Notes under the pieces: generated by a model
What the model was told of the DNA's origin: nothing
The model's database searches: none
The model's input: only the letters and a program-made list of their open reading frames with translations
NCBI GenBank assembly: GCA_016778895.1
Contig: JADHOR010000007.1
Span: 1-64,000, forward strand
Length of the DNA stretch: 64,000 nt
Reading direction: 5' to 3'
From: Candidatus Puniceispirillum sp.
GTDB lineage: Bacteria; Pseudomonadota; Alphaproteobacteria; Puniceispirillales; Puniceispirillaceae
Shown: in pieces, positions 28,657-38,073 of the stretch
How positions within the stretch are numbered: the first letter of the stretch is position 1
Layout of the letters: every line of letters starts with the position of its first letter
Program-made: the position numbers and the translations under genes

Positions 28657-29733
28657 ATGAGTGCGAAAGCAGAAACTAAACGCAAGCGGGGGCCGGGGCG
28701 GCCGCCAAAAACACCAACAACAATGGTGTCGGGCGTGAATGATATGCCGCCGACTGAAGATCTGGTCTCCATGTATAAGGATATGCTGTTGATCCGCCGC
28801 TTTGAGGAAAAAGCCGGCCAGCTATACGGCATGGGCCAGATTGGTGGATTTTGTCACCTCTATATCGGCCAGGAAGCCGTTGTCGTTGGCTTGCAATCAG
28901 CCTCAGCACTCGGCGACACGGTTGTCACATCCTATCGTGACCATGGTCATATGCTGGCCTGCGGGATGGACTCTGATGGGGTTATGGCCGAATTAACTGG
29001 GCGCGCTGGTGGTTATTCTCGCGGCAAGGGTGGCTCGATGCATATGTTCAGCCGTGAAAAGAATTTTTTTGGTGGTCACGGTATTGTTGGCGCGCAGGTG
29101 CCAATCGGTGTCGGACTTGCCTTTTCTCACAAATATAAAAACGAGCCAAATGTCTGCATGACCTATCTTGGTGACGGTGCGGTCAATCAGGGGCAGGTTT
29201 ACGAGAGCTTTAACATGGCTGCTCTGTGGCACCTTCCAGTCGTTTTTGTCATTGAAAACAATCAATATGGCATGGGCACCAAGGTTACCCGCGCCGCAGC
29301 CGGCCGGGCGCTAGCAGATCGCGGCATGGCCTATGGTATTCCGGGTAAGCAGGTCGATGGGATGAATGTGCTGGCTGTGAGAACAGCGGCATTAGAGGCG
29401 CTGGCACATTGCCGTGAGGGCAATGGCCCGTTCATTCTGGAAATGAAAACCTATCGTTACCGCGGGCATTCAATGTCCGATCCGGCAAAATACCGTACCC
29501 GAGAAGAGGTTGATGCGATGCGCAAGCAGCATGATCCGATTGATCAAATCCGCGATATTTTGAAAGATCAGAATGTTGATGATGCGCGGCTCAAGGAAAT
29601 TGACTCTGACATCAAGGCGATCGTCACCAAAGCAACCGAATTTGCCCAGACCAGCCCCGAGCCGGACCCATCCGAACTCTTCACCGATATTTTGCTGCCG
29701 CTAACCGACAGCAAGCTTATTGCAAAGGGGTAA
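28657..29733 (+). CDS. pdhA: Pyruvate dehydrogenase E1 alpha subunit
   Basis: 358 residues. It binds thiamine diphosphate with PdhB and decarboxylates pyruvate. The phosphorylation-loop-like and TPP-binding sequences are visible: GHGIVGAQVPIGVGLAF, then GDGAVNQGQVYESFNMAALW, the GDG...N motif of TPP-Mg binding, and TYRYRGHSMSDPAKYR. The ATG at 28657 follows GGGTGGGACG; earlier ATG codons in the track lack family sequence. The first 20 residues hold an unusual basic, AT-hook-like stretch KRKRGPGRPPK. pdhB starts 3 bp after its stop. Confidence 0.96.
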   Translation: MSAKAETKRKRGPGRPPKTPTTMVSGVNDMPPTEDLVSMYKDMLLIRRFEEKAGQLYGMGQIGGFCHLYIGQEAVVVGLQSASALGDTVVTSYRDHGHMLACGMDSDGVMAELTGRAGGYSRGKGGSMHMFSREKNFFGGHGIVGAQVPIGVGLAFSHKYKNEPNVCMTYLGDGAVNQGQVYESFNMAALWHLPVVFVIENNQYGMGTKVTRAAAGRALADRGMAYGIPGKQVDGMNVLAVRTAALEALAHCREGNGPFILEMKTYRYRGHSMSDPAKYRTREEVDAMRKQHDPIDQIRDILKDQNVDDARLKEIDSDIKAIVTKATEFAQTSPEPDPSELFTDILLPLTDSKLIAKG

Positions 29734-29736
29734 ATC

Positions 29737-31113
29737 ATGGCCATTGAGATCAAAATGCCGGCTTTATCGCCAACCATGGAAGAGGGCACGCTTGCCAAAT
29801 GGCTTGTCGCCGAGGGGGATGATGTGCGTTCGGGCGACGTGATTGCCGAGATCGAAACTGATAAGGCCACAATGGAGGTTGAAGCCATTGAGGATGGAAA
29901 GGTTGGGAAGATTCTGGTGCCAGCCGGAACTGAAAATGTGAAGGTCAATGCGGCCATTGCGGTGCTGCTGGAAGATGGCGAAATAAGCAGTGATATCAAT
30001 GCTGTATCGCCGGAAGCCCCCGCAACTACGCCCGCAAATTCCCCTGCAACTGTCCCTGCAACTGCGCCCACCACGATCTTTGCCGAGCCGGTCGCCGCTG
30101 CTGATGACAGCTGGACCGGGGCGTCAACAACGCTAACCGTTCGCGAATCTCTCCGTGATGCGATGGCCGAAGAAATGCGCCGCGATGAAAATGTTTTCAT
30201 CATGGGCGAGGAGGTGGCTGAATATCAGGGTGCCTATAAGGTCACCCAGGGGTTGCTTGACGAATTTGGTGCCAAGCGGGTGATTGATACGCCGATTACC
30301 GAGCAGGGTTTTGCTGGTCTTGGTGTTGGCGCCGCCTTTGGTGAATTGCGCCCGATTGTGGAGTTTATGACGTTCAATTTTGCCATGCAGGCGATTGATC
30401 AAATCATTAATTCCGCGGCAAAAACTCTCTATATGTCGGGTGGGCAGATGGGCTGTCCGATTGTGTTCCGGGGGCCAAATGGCGCTGCTAGCCGCGTTGC
30501 TGCCCAGCATTCGCAATGTTTTGCCAGCTGGTATGCCCACTGTCCGGGGTTAAAGGTCGTTGCACCATATTCGGCAGCGGATGCGAAAGGGCTGTTAAAA
30601 GCTGCAATCCGCGATCCGAATCCGGTAATTTTTCTTGAGCATGAAGTGCTTTATGGACAAAGCTTCGAGGTGCCTGACGACGATGACTGGATTGTGCCGA
30701 TTGGCAAGGCGAATATTTTGCGTAGCGGCACTGATGTGACGATTGTTGCGTTTTCGATCATGGTTGGGCGTGCCCTCGAGGCGGCAAATCGTCTGGCCGA
30801 GCAGGGTATAAGTGCCGAAGTCATTGATTTGCGGTCGATCCGCCCGCTCGATACCGACACAATCGTGGCGTCGGTTAAAAAGACGTCGCGGCTTGTTACC
30901 TGCGAGGAGGGCTTTCCTTTTGCCGGTATTGGCGCCGAAATCGCCATGCAGGTCATGGAGCAGGCTTTTGACTGGCTGGACGCACCAATCGCGCGGGTCA
31001 CCGGCAAAGATGTGCCGATGCCCTATGCTGCGAATCTCGAAGCGTTGGCCTTGCCACAGGTCGACGATATTGTCGCAACCGCCATGGCCACTTGTGATGG
31101 ATTTAAGGGGTAA
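29737..31113 (+). CDS. pdhB: Pyruvate dehydrogenase E1 beta with N-terminal lipoyl domain
   Basis: 458 residues. Residues about 1-80 are a lipoyl domain with the lipoylated Lys in [17 protein letters not shown]; an Ala/Thr/Pro-rich linker (about 90-125) leads to the transketolase-like E1 beta domain from about 130. That domain carries [16 protein letters not shown], the glutamate that activates TPP, and [20 protein letters not shown]1 beta with its own lipoyl domain is an established alphaproteobacterial trait. Translationally close to pdhA (3 bp) and pdhC (5 bp), so one operon. Confidence 0.96.
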   Translation: MAIEIKMPALSPTMEEGTLAKWLVAEGDDVRSGDVIAEIETDKATMEVEAIEDGKVGKILVPAGTENVKVNAAIAVLLEDGEISSDINAVSPEAPATTPANSPATVPATAPTTIFAEPVAAADDSWTGASTTLTVRESLRDAMAEEMRRDENVFIMGEEVAEYQGAYKVTQGLLDEFGAKRVIDTPITEQGFAGLGVGAAFGELRPIVEFMTFNFAMQAIDQIINSAAKTLYMSGGQMGCPIVFRGPNGAASRVAAQHSQCFASWYAHCPGLKVVAPYSAADAKGLLKAAIRDPNPVIFLEHEVLYGQSFEVPDDDDWIVPIGKANILRSGTDVTIVAFSIMVGRALEAANRLAEQGISAEVIDLRSIRPLDTDTIVASVKKTSRLVTCEEGFPFAGIGAEIAMQVMEQAFDWLDAPIARVTGKDVPMPYAANLEALALPQVDDIVATAMATCDGFKG

Positions 31114-31118
31114 ACGAA

Positions 31119-32381
31119 ATGGCAATCGAAATCAAAATGCCGGCTTTGTCGCCAACCATGACCAGTGGAACTTTGGCAAAATGGCTGGTTGGTGAGGGCG
31201 ATCAGGTGAATTCAGGCGACGTGATTGCCGAGATCGAAACCGATAAGGCCACGATGGAGGTCGAGTCGGTTGATGATGGGGTGATGGCAAAGATTCTGAT
31301 CGCGGCTGGCAACGAAAATGTTGCGGTAGGGGCCGTGATCGCGATGCTCGCAACAGATGGTGAGAGCGTCGACGATGTTGCCACTATAACTCCGCAGTCA
31401 GGCCCGGCTGCGCCTCAATCACCAGCCCCAGCCTCAGCTGCGCCTCAAACACCAGCTGCGCCGGCACCATCGCAGCCGGCTGCTGACAAAACCCGGCTTT
31501 TTGCTAGCCCGCTTGCACGCAGGATTGCGGCAGATCGGGGCATTTCGCTTGACGGGATTGCCGGCAGTGGACCTTACGGCCGGATTTTGCTGCGTGATGT
31601 CGAGGCTGCGCCAACGCAACCAGCATCATCTCATCATGCACTGATAGAACCGGCCATTGGACAGACCATTGGGCAGCCAGCAGGTGACCTGCGGGGCGGC
31701 AGCGATCTGCTGGCAAATAGTCAGATGCGCAAAGTCATTGCGGGCAGGCTTCAGGAATCGAAACAGCAGGCACCGCATTTCTACCTGACCGTTGATTGCA
31801 AGATTGATGCCTTGCTAGCGGCGCGCACGGCGCTGAATGCACGGGCAGCTGATGGCGTAAAGATTTCTGTTAATGACATGATTATCCGCGCTGCAGCGAT
31901 GGCACTGATGGCGGTTCCCGAGGCAAATACATCATGGGAGGGTGAGTATACCCGCCGTTACCATCACGCAGATATTGCGATGGCAGTTGCAATTGATGGT
32001 GGTCTGATTACGCCGATTGTCTGGGCGGCCGAGCAAAAGGGTCTGGCGGCCCTGTCGATGGTTACATCCGATCTGGCGGCGCGGGCGCGTGATGGTGCGC
32101 TGGCACCAAATGAATATACCGGTGGCAGCTTTACCATTTCCAATCTTGGAATGTATGGCGTGCGTGAGTTCGCCGCTGTCATCAATCCGCCGCATGGCGC
32201 AATTCTGGCCGTTGGTGCCGGCGAACAGCGCCCGGTTGTTATCGATGGCAATCTGTCTGTTGCAACAGTGATGAGTGTAACCCTATCGGCCGATCACCGC
32301 GCCGTTGATGGGGCTGTTGGGGCTCAATGGCTGAAGGCATTCAAAGGGTTTGTTGAAGATCCCGTTACCATGTTGCTGTAA
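31119..32381 (+). CDS. pdhC: Dihydrolipoamide acetyltransferase (PDH E2)
   Basis: 420 residues with three domains: a lipoyl domain (about 1-80, Lys in [17 protein letters not shown]), an E3/E1-binding domain (about 127-162, [17 protein letters not shown]) and the catalytic core (about 195-420). The catalytic end reads [19 protein letters not shown], with the expected His and Asp. The two linkers are Ala/Pro/Gln-rich. It passes the acetyl group from lipoamide to CoA and forms the complex core. Only one lipoyl domain is present on E2; E1 beta adds another to the assembled complex. Confidence 0.96.
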   Translation: MAIEIKMPALSPTMTSGTLAKWLVGEGDQVNSGDVIAEIETDKATMEVESVDDGVMAKILIAAGNENVAVGAVIAMLATDGESVDDVATITPQSGPAAPQSPAPASAAPQTPAAPAPSQPAADKTRLFASPLARRIAADRGISLDGIAGSGPYGRILLRDVEAAPTQPASSHHALIEPAIGQTIGQPAGDLRGGSDLLANSQMRKVIAGRLQESKQQAPHFYLTVDCKIDALLAARTALNARAADGVKISVNDMIIRAAAMALMAVPEANTSWEGEYTRRYHHADIAMAVAIDGGLITPIVWAAEQKGLAALSMVTSDLAARARDGALAPNEYTGGSFTISNLGMYGVREFAAVINPPHGAILAVGAGEQRPVVIDGNLSVATVMSVTLSADHRAVDGAVGAQWLKAFKGFVEDPVTMLL

Positions 32382-32466
32382 CCCGCTATTCATGGCCCGC
32401 CGCTATAATTTGCCGCTGGAGTTTAGTCATTGATTGGCCGCGCGCTACGCTGATGAGGAGAGAATA

Positions 32467-33861
32467 ATGACCGATACGCAATTTGATATCGCCGTGATTG
32501 GTGGCGGGCCGGGCGGCTATGTCGCGGCCATTCGTGCTGCTCAGCTTGGGCTGAAACCGGTGGTGATAGAGCGTGAGCATCTTGGGGGTATCTGCCTGAA
32601 TTGGGGGTGTATTCCGACCAAGGCATTGCTGCGTGCAGCCGAACTGCGCCACTCGATTGATGAAATGGCTGCATTCGGCATCACCGTCGGTGAGGTAAAA
32701 ATTGACCATGGTGCCGTCGTGAAAAGGTCGCGCAAGGTTGCTGGCCGCCTGTCGATGGGGGTTAGGCATCTGTTAAAAAAGAACAAAGTGACTGTGATTG
32801 AAGCCGAGGCTAAAATTGGCAGCGCGCAGGGCGGTCTGCGGCAAATCACCCTATCGTCGGGCGATGCGGTGCTGGCAAAACATATCATTATTGCCACTGG
32901 TGCTCGCGCCCGCGCGCTGCCGAATATTGCGGCAGATGGCAAAACCGTTCTGACCTATCGTGAAGCTATGATTCCCGAAACCATGCCAGAGTCACTAATC
33001 ATTGTTGGGTCGGGGGCAATCGGCAGTGAATTTGCTTCATTCTATCATGATATGGGAGTCGCCGTAACTTTGGTCGAGGCGATGGATCGTATGCTGCCCG
33101 TTGAAGATGCTGAAGTTTCTGACTTTGTGCAGAAATCCTTTGAAAAGCGCGGTATCAACGTGATGACCGGGGTGAAATTGCAGTCCGTGACCAGTGATGC
33201 AAACGGCGTGACGGCAGTCCTTGAGGGGCATGATAAACCGCTGCAGGCCAGCCGGATGATTCTGGCGGTCGGGATTACCGGAAACACCGAAAATCTTGGC
33301 CTCGAAGGCACCAAGATTAGGGTTGATCGCGGGCATATCACCACTGATGAATGGGGCGCAACCGGTGAGGCTGGCATTTACGCCATTGGCGATGTTACCG
33401 GGCCACCATGGTTGGCGCATAAGGCCAGCCATGAGGGAATTATTTGTGTGGAAAAAATCGCTGGAATGAGTGATGTTCACGCGATCGGCGTTGGGGCGGT
33501 GCCGGGCTGTACCTACTGCCGCCCGCAGGTGGCATCGGTTGGCATGACCGAAGTGGCGGCAAAACAGGCGGGCCATGATTTGAAAGTTGGCCGGTTTCCG
33601 TTTGCCGGAAACGGCAAAGCCATTGCGCTTGGCGATGATGGCGGCTTTGTTAAGACGATTTTTGATGCCAAGACCGGCGAGTTGCTCGGCGCGCATATGG
33701 TTGGTCCCGAGGTAACTGAATTGATCCAAGGCTATGCGATTGCGCGCACGCTTGAGGCCACCGAGGCTGAATTAATGGCGACAATCTTTCCGCACCCAAC
33801 CCTGTCTGAAGCGATGCATGAGTCTGTTCTTGACGCCTATGGTCGGGCGATCCATTTTTAA
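32467..33861 (+). CDS. lpdA: Dihydrolipoamide dehydrogenase (PDH E3)
   Basis: 464 residues from the ATG at 32467 behind GATGAGGAGA. It reoxidises dihydrolipoamide using FAD and NAD+. The FAD motif VIGGGPGGYVAAIRAAQLG opens the protein, the redox disulfide lies in GGICLNWGCIPTKALL, the NAD motif in IIVGSGAIGSEFASFYHDMG, and the interface His-Glu pair in FPHPTLSEAMHESVLDAYG at the end. Directly downstream of pdhC in the same direction, so it is the E3 of this complex, and perhaps shared with other complexes. Confidence 0.96.
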   Translation: MTDTQFDIAVIGGGPGGYVAAIRAAQLGLKPVVIEREHLGGICLNWGCIPTKALLRAAELRHSIDEMAAFGITVGEVKIDHGAVVKRSRKVAGRLSMGVRHLLKKNKVTVIEAEAKIGSAQGGLRQITLSSGDAVLAKHIIIATGARARALPNIAADGKTVLTYREAMIPETMPESLIIVGSGAIGSEFASFYHDMGVAVTLVEAMDRMLPVEDAEVSDFVQKSFEKRGINVMTGVKLQSVTSDANGVTAVLEGHDKPLQASRMILAVGITGNTENLGLEGTKIRVDRGHITTDEWGATGEAGIYAIGDVTGPPWLAHKASHEGIICVEKIAGMSDVHAIGVGAVPGCTYCRPQVASVGMTEVAAKQAGHDLKVGRFPFAGNGKAIALGDDGGFVKTIFDAKTGELLGAHMVGPEVTELIQGYAIARTLEATEAELMATIFPHPTLSEAMHESVLDAYGRAIHF

Positions 33862-33935
33862 CAGCCGGAGTAAAAGCCTTTACCGTAACCGTTAATCGGT
33901 TGGTCTTTCCGAGGTTAGTCTGCTAAGAAAAAATC

Positions 33936-34889
33936 ATGCCGCAAGTAAACACAAGCAAAGGGGCGGCGCGCCACCCCGAAAAGCGAAAAAATCCGGATAG
34001 GCCGCAGCCCCGCCGACCAGAATGGTTGCGTGTGAAGGCGCCGGTTTCGGCGGCCTATGCAGAAACCAAATCACTGATTCGTGAGCATAATCTGGTAACA
34101 GTTTGCGAAGAGGCTGCCTGTCCAAATATCGGTGAATGCTGGGCGCAAAAACACGCCACCATGATGATTCTGGGGTCGGTTTGCACGCGCGCCTGTGCGT
34201 TTTGCAATGTGGCGACCGGCCGGCCTGATCTGCTGGATCCGCATGAGCCAGAAAATGTTGGCAAGGCCGTTGCAAAGCTGGGGCTGCGTCATGTGGTGAT
34301 CACCTCGGTTGATCGTGATGATCTGGATGATGGCGGTGCGCAGCATTTTGCCGAGGTTATTCTGGCCATTCGCCGCTTGTCACCGGAGACGACTATCGAG
34401 GTTCTAACACCTGATTTCCTGCGTAAAGATGGCGCGGTTGAAATTGTTGTCGCGGCGCGACCTGATGTGTTTAACCATAATATGGAAACCGTGCCGCGCC
34501 TCTATCCGTCAATTCGGCCCGGTGCGCGGTATTTTCATTCGCTGTCGATCCTGCAAAAGGTCAAATTGCTCGATCCGAAAATCTTCACCAAATCTGGAAT
34601 CATGGTAGGGCTTGGCGAAACTGATGGCGAGGTGGGGCAATTGATGGATGATTTGCGCAGTGCCGGTGTTGATTTTATGACGATTGGCCAATATCTGCAG
34701 CCAACGCCAAAACACGCGGTAGTTGAACGGTTTGTCGAGCCTCAAATATTCGCCCAATACGCAAAATTGGGCGCTGGTAAAGGGTTTTTGCTGATGTCTT
34801 CAACGCCGTTGACACGATCCAGCTATCATGCCGATGCTGACTTTGCCGCATTGCAGGCGGCACGAAACGCAGCGCATCAGAGCGTTTAA
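33936..34889 (+). CDS. lipA: Lipoyl synthase
   Basis: 317 residues, a radical-SAM enzyme that inserts two sulfurs into protein-bound octanoate to make the lipoyl group. The auxiliary cluster motif [13 protein letters not shown] precedes the radical-SAM motif [13 protein letters not shown], both intact, and the end has the Arg-Ser-Ser-Tyr motif LTRSSYHAD that ligates the auxiliary cluster. It follows lpdA by about 75 bp and would supply the cofactor for the lipoyl domains of PdhB and PdhC encoded just upstream. No lipB is seen in the window. Confidence 0.96.
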   Translation: MPQVNTSKGAARHPEKRKNPDRPQPRRPEWLRVKAPVSAAYAETKSLIREHNLVTVCEEAACPNIGECWAQKHATMMILGSVCTRACAFCNVATGRPDLLDPHEPENVGKAVAKLGLRHVVITSVDRDDLDDGGAQHFAEVILAIRRLSPETTIEVLTPDFLRKDGAVEIVVAARPDVFNHNMETVPRLYPSIRPGARYFHSLSILQKVKLLDPKIFTKSGIMVGLGETDGEVGQLMDDLRSAGVDFMTIGQYLQPTPKHAVVERFVEPQIFAQYAKLGAGKGFLLMSSTPLTRSSYHADADFAALQAARNAAHQSV

Positions 34890-34908
34890 CCATCGGAGTT
34901 CGCAGCAT

Positions 34909-35349
34909 ATGACCGTTCACAGCGAAAAACGGGTGATCCGTCACCGGCCCGAAGATCTGTATGTGCTGGTTGCCAATGTGCGCGCCTATCCCGAGTTCTT
35001 GCCATGGTGTCTGGCGTCGCGGATCAGGCATGAATCGCCTGACGCGCTTACCGCAGATTTGATCATTGGCTTTAATATGTTCCGTGAGCGTTTTACATCC
35101 TATGTAGAACTTGATGCGGAAAACTTGGAAATCACCGTAAAATATGCCGAAGGGCCATTTAAGCATCTGACCAATCATTGGCGCTTTCTTGATCATCCGG
35201 ATGGCTGTGAGATCGATTTCTATGTTGATTTTGAGTTTAATTCGCGGCTGTTACAGACGGTAATCGAGACCTTGTTTACCGAGGCGGTCAAGCGGATGGT
35301 GCGTGCGTTCGAAACTCGCGCTGATGCGCTATATAGAAAAAATAAATAA
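34909..35349 (+). CDS. COQ10/RatA-like START-domain protein
   Basis: About 147 residues of the polyketide-cyclase/START family, the branch with yeast Coq10 and the bacterial RatA. The start VHSEKRVIRHRPEDLYVLV and the motif ANVRAYPEFLPWCLASRI are typical. In alphaproteobacteria this protein is thought to bind ubiquinone and help respiration; the E. coli homologue was also reported as a ribosome-association toxin. Context beside lipA supports the ubiquinone view but does not prove it. The ATG at 34909 is chosen because the longer track ORF overlaps lipA. It converges on pncC with only 9 bp between. Confidence 0.88.
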   Translation: MTVHSEKRVIRHRPEDLYVLVANVRAYPEFLPWCLASRIRHESPDALTADLIIGFNMFRERFTSYVELDAENLEITVKYAEGPFKHLTNHWRFLDHPDGCEIDFYVDFEFNSRLLQTVIETLFTEAVKRMVRAFETRADALYRKNK

Positions 35350-35358
35350 AATTATAAA

Positions 35359-35877
35359 TTATTTCAATTCATTATAAATCATTGTTAAAGCGTTTAGCAA
35401 TGATTTTTTTCTTACTGTTTCGCGGTCGCCTGTAAAGATATGACGCTCATGCTGCGCCGCTTTTCCACGCCTCTGACAGCTAAAATGCACAAGTCCAACA
35501 GGCTTGTCCGGGCTGCCCCCGCCGGGTCCAGCGATGCCAGTAACCGATGCCGCCAATGTGGCGCGCGGGGTTGCGGCTAAGACGCCGGCGGTCATGGCGA
35601 TAGCCGTTTCGGCTGATACCGCACCATACGCGACAAGCGTTTCATTACTTATGCCGAGAAGGTCAATCTTTGCTTCGTTGCTGTATGTCACAAGTCCACG
35701 ATCAACCACCGCCGATGATCCCGGGATGTCGGTCAGGGCAGATGCGATCAAGCCGCCGGTGCAGGATTCGGCAAGGACAATGACGATATTCTGCTTACCG
35801 GCGAGCTCAATGATCGCCGTTGCCAACGCCATCGGGCTCATTTTTGCCGCTGTTGCCATCTCTGTTTCGGCTGTCAT
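35359..35877 (-). CDS. pncC: CinA-family nicotinamide-nucleotide amidase
   Basis: 172 residues consisting of only the CinA C-terminal domain, the NMN amidohydrolase (PncC) that returns nicotinamide mononucleotide to nicotinic acid mononucleotide in NAD salvage. The catalytic Ser region AESCTGGLIASALTDIPGSS is near residue 36, and GLVTYSNEAKIDLLG and TGIAGPGGGSPDKPVG follow. The start among several ATG codons is unsure (35877 or shorter). It follows pgpA by 20 bp on the same strand; ispDF-pgpA-pncC is a common alphaproteobacterial run. Confidence 0.92.
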   Translation of the reverse strand: MTAETEMATAAKMSPMALATAIIELAGKQNIVIVLAESCTGGLIASALTDIPGSSAVVDRGLVTYSNEAKIDLLGISNETLVAYGAVSAETAIAMTAGVLAATPRATLAASVTGIAGPGGGSPDKPVGLVHFSCQRRGKAAQHERHIFTGDRETVRKKSLLNALTMIYNELK

Positions 35878-35897
35878 TCTCGTGCCCCGCCTTAAGT

Positions 35898-36377
35898 TTA
35901 GATGGCAAACCCACCAAGCATTAGCCCCGCGCTCCAGAGACAGATTGCCGCCAGTAATCCAGCGATAATATCGTCGGCCATCACACCAACCCCGCCCGCA
36001 AGCGACTCGGCCATGCCAACAGGCCCGATCTTGGTAATATCAAAAAACCGGAAAAGAATAAACGCCGCGGCAAACCACCACGGATCAAGCGGCAGGATAA
36101 TCAGCGGAAGCCATTGCCCGGCCACCTCATCTATAATCACCTCGGCTGCGTCTTTTCGGCCGGTTTGCTGGCTATAGGCATCGGCAGCAAAGACTCCAAT
36201 GACAGTTACCAGTAATGTTGCAGCGGCCAGCAATCCGGCGCCATGGCTGGCCAAAAAATAGCCGCTAAAAACAGCAATGGCTGAGCCGATCGTCCCCGGG
36301 GCCGGTCGCAGATGCCCAAGCGGCCCAAGCGTCGCTAAACAGGCAAGCGGCGGACAAAATGCGCTACTAATCTTCAT
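35898..36377 (-). CDS. pgpA: Phosphatidylglycerophosphatase A
   Basis: 159 residues with several membrane segments. It removes phosphate from phosphatidylglycerol phosphate in the inner membrane, the last step to phosphatidylglycerol. The family signature EVIIDEVAGQWLPLI lies near residue 83, and the start resembles GPLGHLRPAPGTIGS, the usual substrate-site loop. Its ATG overlaps the ispDF stop as ATGA, so the two are translationally coupled. Confidence 0.93.
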   Translation of the reverse strand: MKISSAFCPPLACLATLGPLGHLRPAPGTIGSAIAVFSGYFLASHGAGLLAAATLLVTVIGVFAADAYSQQTGRKDAAEVIIDEVAGQWLPLIILPLDPWWFAAAFILFRFFDITKIGPVGMAESLAGGVGVMADDIIAGLLAAICLWSAGLMLGGFAI

Positions 36378-37813
36378 CAGCAGTTCGTGCCTGATGTGAC
36401 GGTCGCAGACGGGCCTGTGGGCGCAGATTGCCCTTTGGGAAGAGCTATGCTGGCGCTGGCTTGGGCAGCGATACCTTCACCTCGACCGGTGAAGCCAAGC
36501 CCCTCCGACGTCGTGGCTTTAACGCCAACCCGGTCAATCGGCAGGCCGCAGATTTCGGCAATGCGCTGGCGCATCAGATTGCGGTGAGGACCAATTGTTG
36601 GCGTCTCGCATATGATTGTCAGGTCAAGGTTAATGATGCTGCCACCGCGGGCCGCAACACGGTCAACCGCAAACTGAAGAAATTTTGCGCTGTCCGCGTT
36701 TTTCCATTTCGGGTTGGATGGTGGAAAATGCGCGCCAATATCGCCATCGGCAAGCGCGCCAAAGATCGCGTCGCATAATGCGTGTAGCCCAACGTCACCA
36801 TCTGAATGCGCAAGCATTTTCCGGTCGCTATCCAATTCTATGCCGGCAAGCCATATCGACCCGGCTTCATCACTGAATCTGTGCACATCAAAGCCGGTAC
36901 CCAGGCGGGTTTCTGTTATCATGTCCTGATCCGTCGTCTGCAGTCTGTTTGACGCTGTCAGCATCGTCTTGGCAAGCTGCGTTAGCATAGCAAAATCATC
37001 GGCGTCGGTCAGCTTCATAAGTTGCTTTGCGCCGCTAATACCGATGATCTGGAAACCGGCTGCCTCGGCAAGGCTGCAATCATCGGTAAACCCGTTGTTA
37101 GCAGCATGCTCATTATGCAGTTTGATAATTGCCTGACGACGAAATAATTGCGGCGTCTGTGCGGCACCAAGAAAGCTGCGATCAATGCCGCCGGTGATAA
37201 GGTGGCCGACTAATTTTTGCGGTGCTGGAGGTGCGGGAGTTAACGTCTTGACGCTATCGGCAATCGGCACGATCGGAACTGCGCCAATGATTTTGCCGTT
37301 ACTAATAGCCGCATCGCCGGCCATATTGGTGGCGGCGATTAATTGATCTAGTAATCCAACGGGGATGAGCGGACGTGCGGCATCATGGATTGCGACATAA
37401 TCAATGCCTTCGGCATCTGGCAGGGTCCCAAGCTTGGCAAGGCCGGCACGAACTGAATGCTGGCGTGTGGCGCCCCCACTTACAATGTAAACCGGTGTTT
37501 TAGCTGTTGATAAAAGCCCCGCCATACTGTTGATAAAGCGGTCTGCCACGACGACAATGATCGCGGAAATGCTTGGCTGTTCGTCAAAATAATCCAGCGA
37601 ATGCGCAATCACTGACTTTGTCCCTAGCGGCCAGAATTGTTTCGGCAAATCCTTGGGCAATCTGGCCAGTGAATTGTTCGATAAATCAGGGGCAGGGTTG
37701 TTTCGCTGATCCAGCGTCGCCGCAGCGCGCAATCCCGATCCTGCAGCGACAATAATTGCTGCGCAGCGCGGGGTGCCGGAGTGGTCGGGGCGTGCTCTAG
37801 AGTTCTTTAGCAT
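36377..37813 (-). CDS. ispDF: Bifunctional IspD-IspF isoprenoid enzyme
   Basis: About 478 residues joining two steps of the non-mevalonate isoprenoid pathway. IspD (about 1-290) makes CDP-methylerythritol; its nucleotide loop begins AAIIVAAGSGLR, but a 27-residue insertion separates this from the usual PKQFWPLG. VAIHDAARPLIP follows as in the family. IspF (about 305-475) makes the cyclodiphosphate; its zinc site DVHRF and AHSDGDVGLHALCDAIFGAL are intact. The fusion is common in alphaproteobacteria. The ATG at 37813 is preferred over the track start. It is divergent from dusB across 260 bp. Confidence 0.95.
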   Translation of the reverse strand: MLKNSRARPDHSGTPRCAAIIVAAGSGLRAAATLDQRNNPAPDLSNNSLARLPKDLPKQFWPLGTKSVIAHSLDYFDEQPSISAIIVVVADRFINSMAGLLSTAKTPVYIVSGGATRQHSVRAGLAKLGTLPDAEGIDYVAIHDAARPLIPVGLLDQLIAATNMAGDAAISNGKIIGAVPIVPIADSVKTLTPAPPAPQKLVGHLITGGIDRSFLGAAQTPQLFRRQAIIKLHNEHAANNGFTDDCSLAEAAGFQIIGISGAKQLMKLTDADDFAMLTQLAKTMLTASNRLQTTDQDMITETRLGTGFDVHRFSDEAGSIWLAGIELDSDRKMLAHSDGDVGLHALCDAIFGALADGDIGAHFPPSNPKWKNADSAKFLQFAVDRVAARGGSIINLDLTIICETPTIGPHRNLMRQRIAEICGLPIDRVGVKATTSEGLGFTGRGEGIAAQASASIALPKGQSAPTGPSATVTSGTNC

Positions 37814-38073
37814 GACAGTCACTCTTATCCCCAATGTGTGCGGCTTTGTCCAATGGATATTCCATCGCCAGAATCACCGACTATCCAAGCTTGGCGGCGC
37901 GATTAATGCAGCTCTAGCAGATGCGGCTGCTGCTTGCCTCAGGCTTGGCGGCTGCTAACATCACCCGCGAAACGTTAAGTGATGGATTTTTGAGCATTAA
38001 TTGCCTATTATCTAGGCGTTTTTAGGGTTTCTAGTCATTTTTCGTCTAGCCAGGGTCTTTTTCGGGGGCTTCC

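Noticed and set aside
33037-33729. 230-residue minus-strand ORF
   Set aside because: Fully inside lpdA on the opposite strand, no recognisable fold.
37773-37958. 61-residue plus-strand ORF between ispDF and dusB
   Set aside because: Overlaps the ispDF start and has no ribosome site; the region is the divergent promoter gap.
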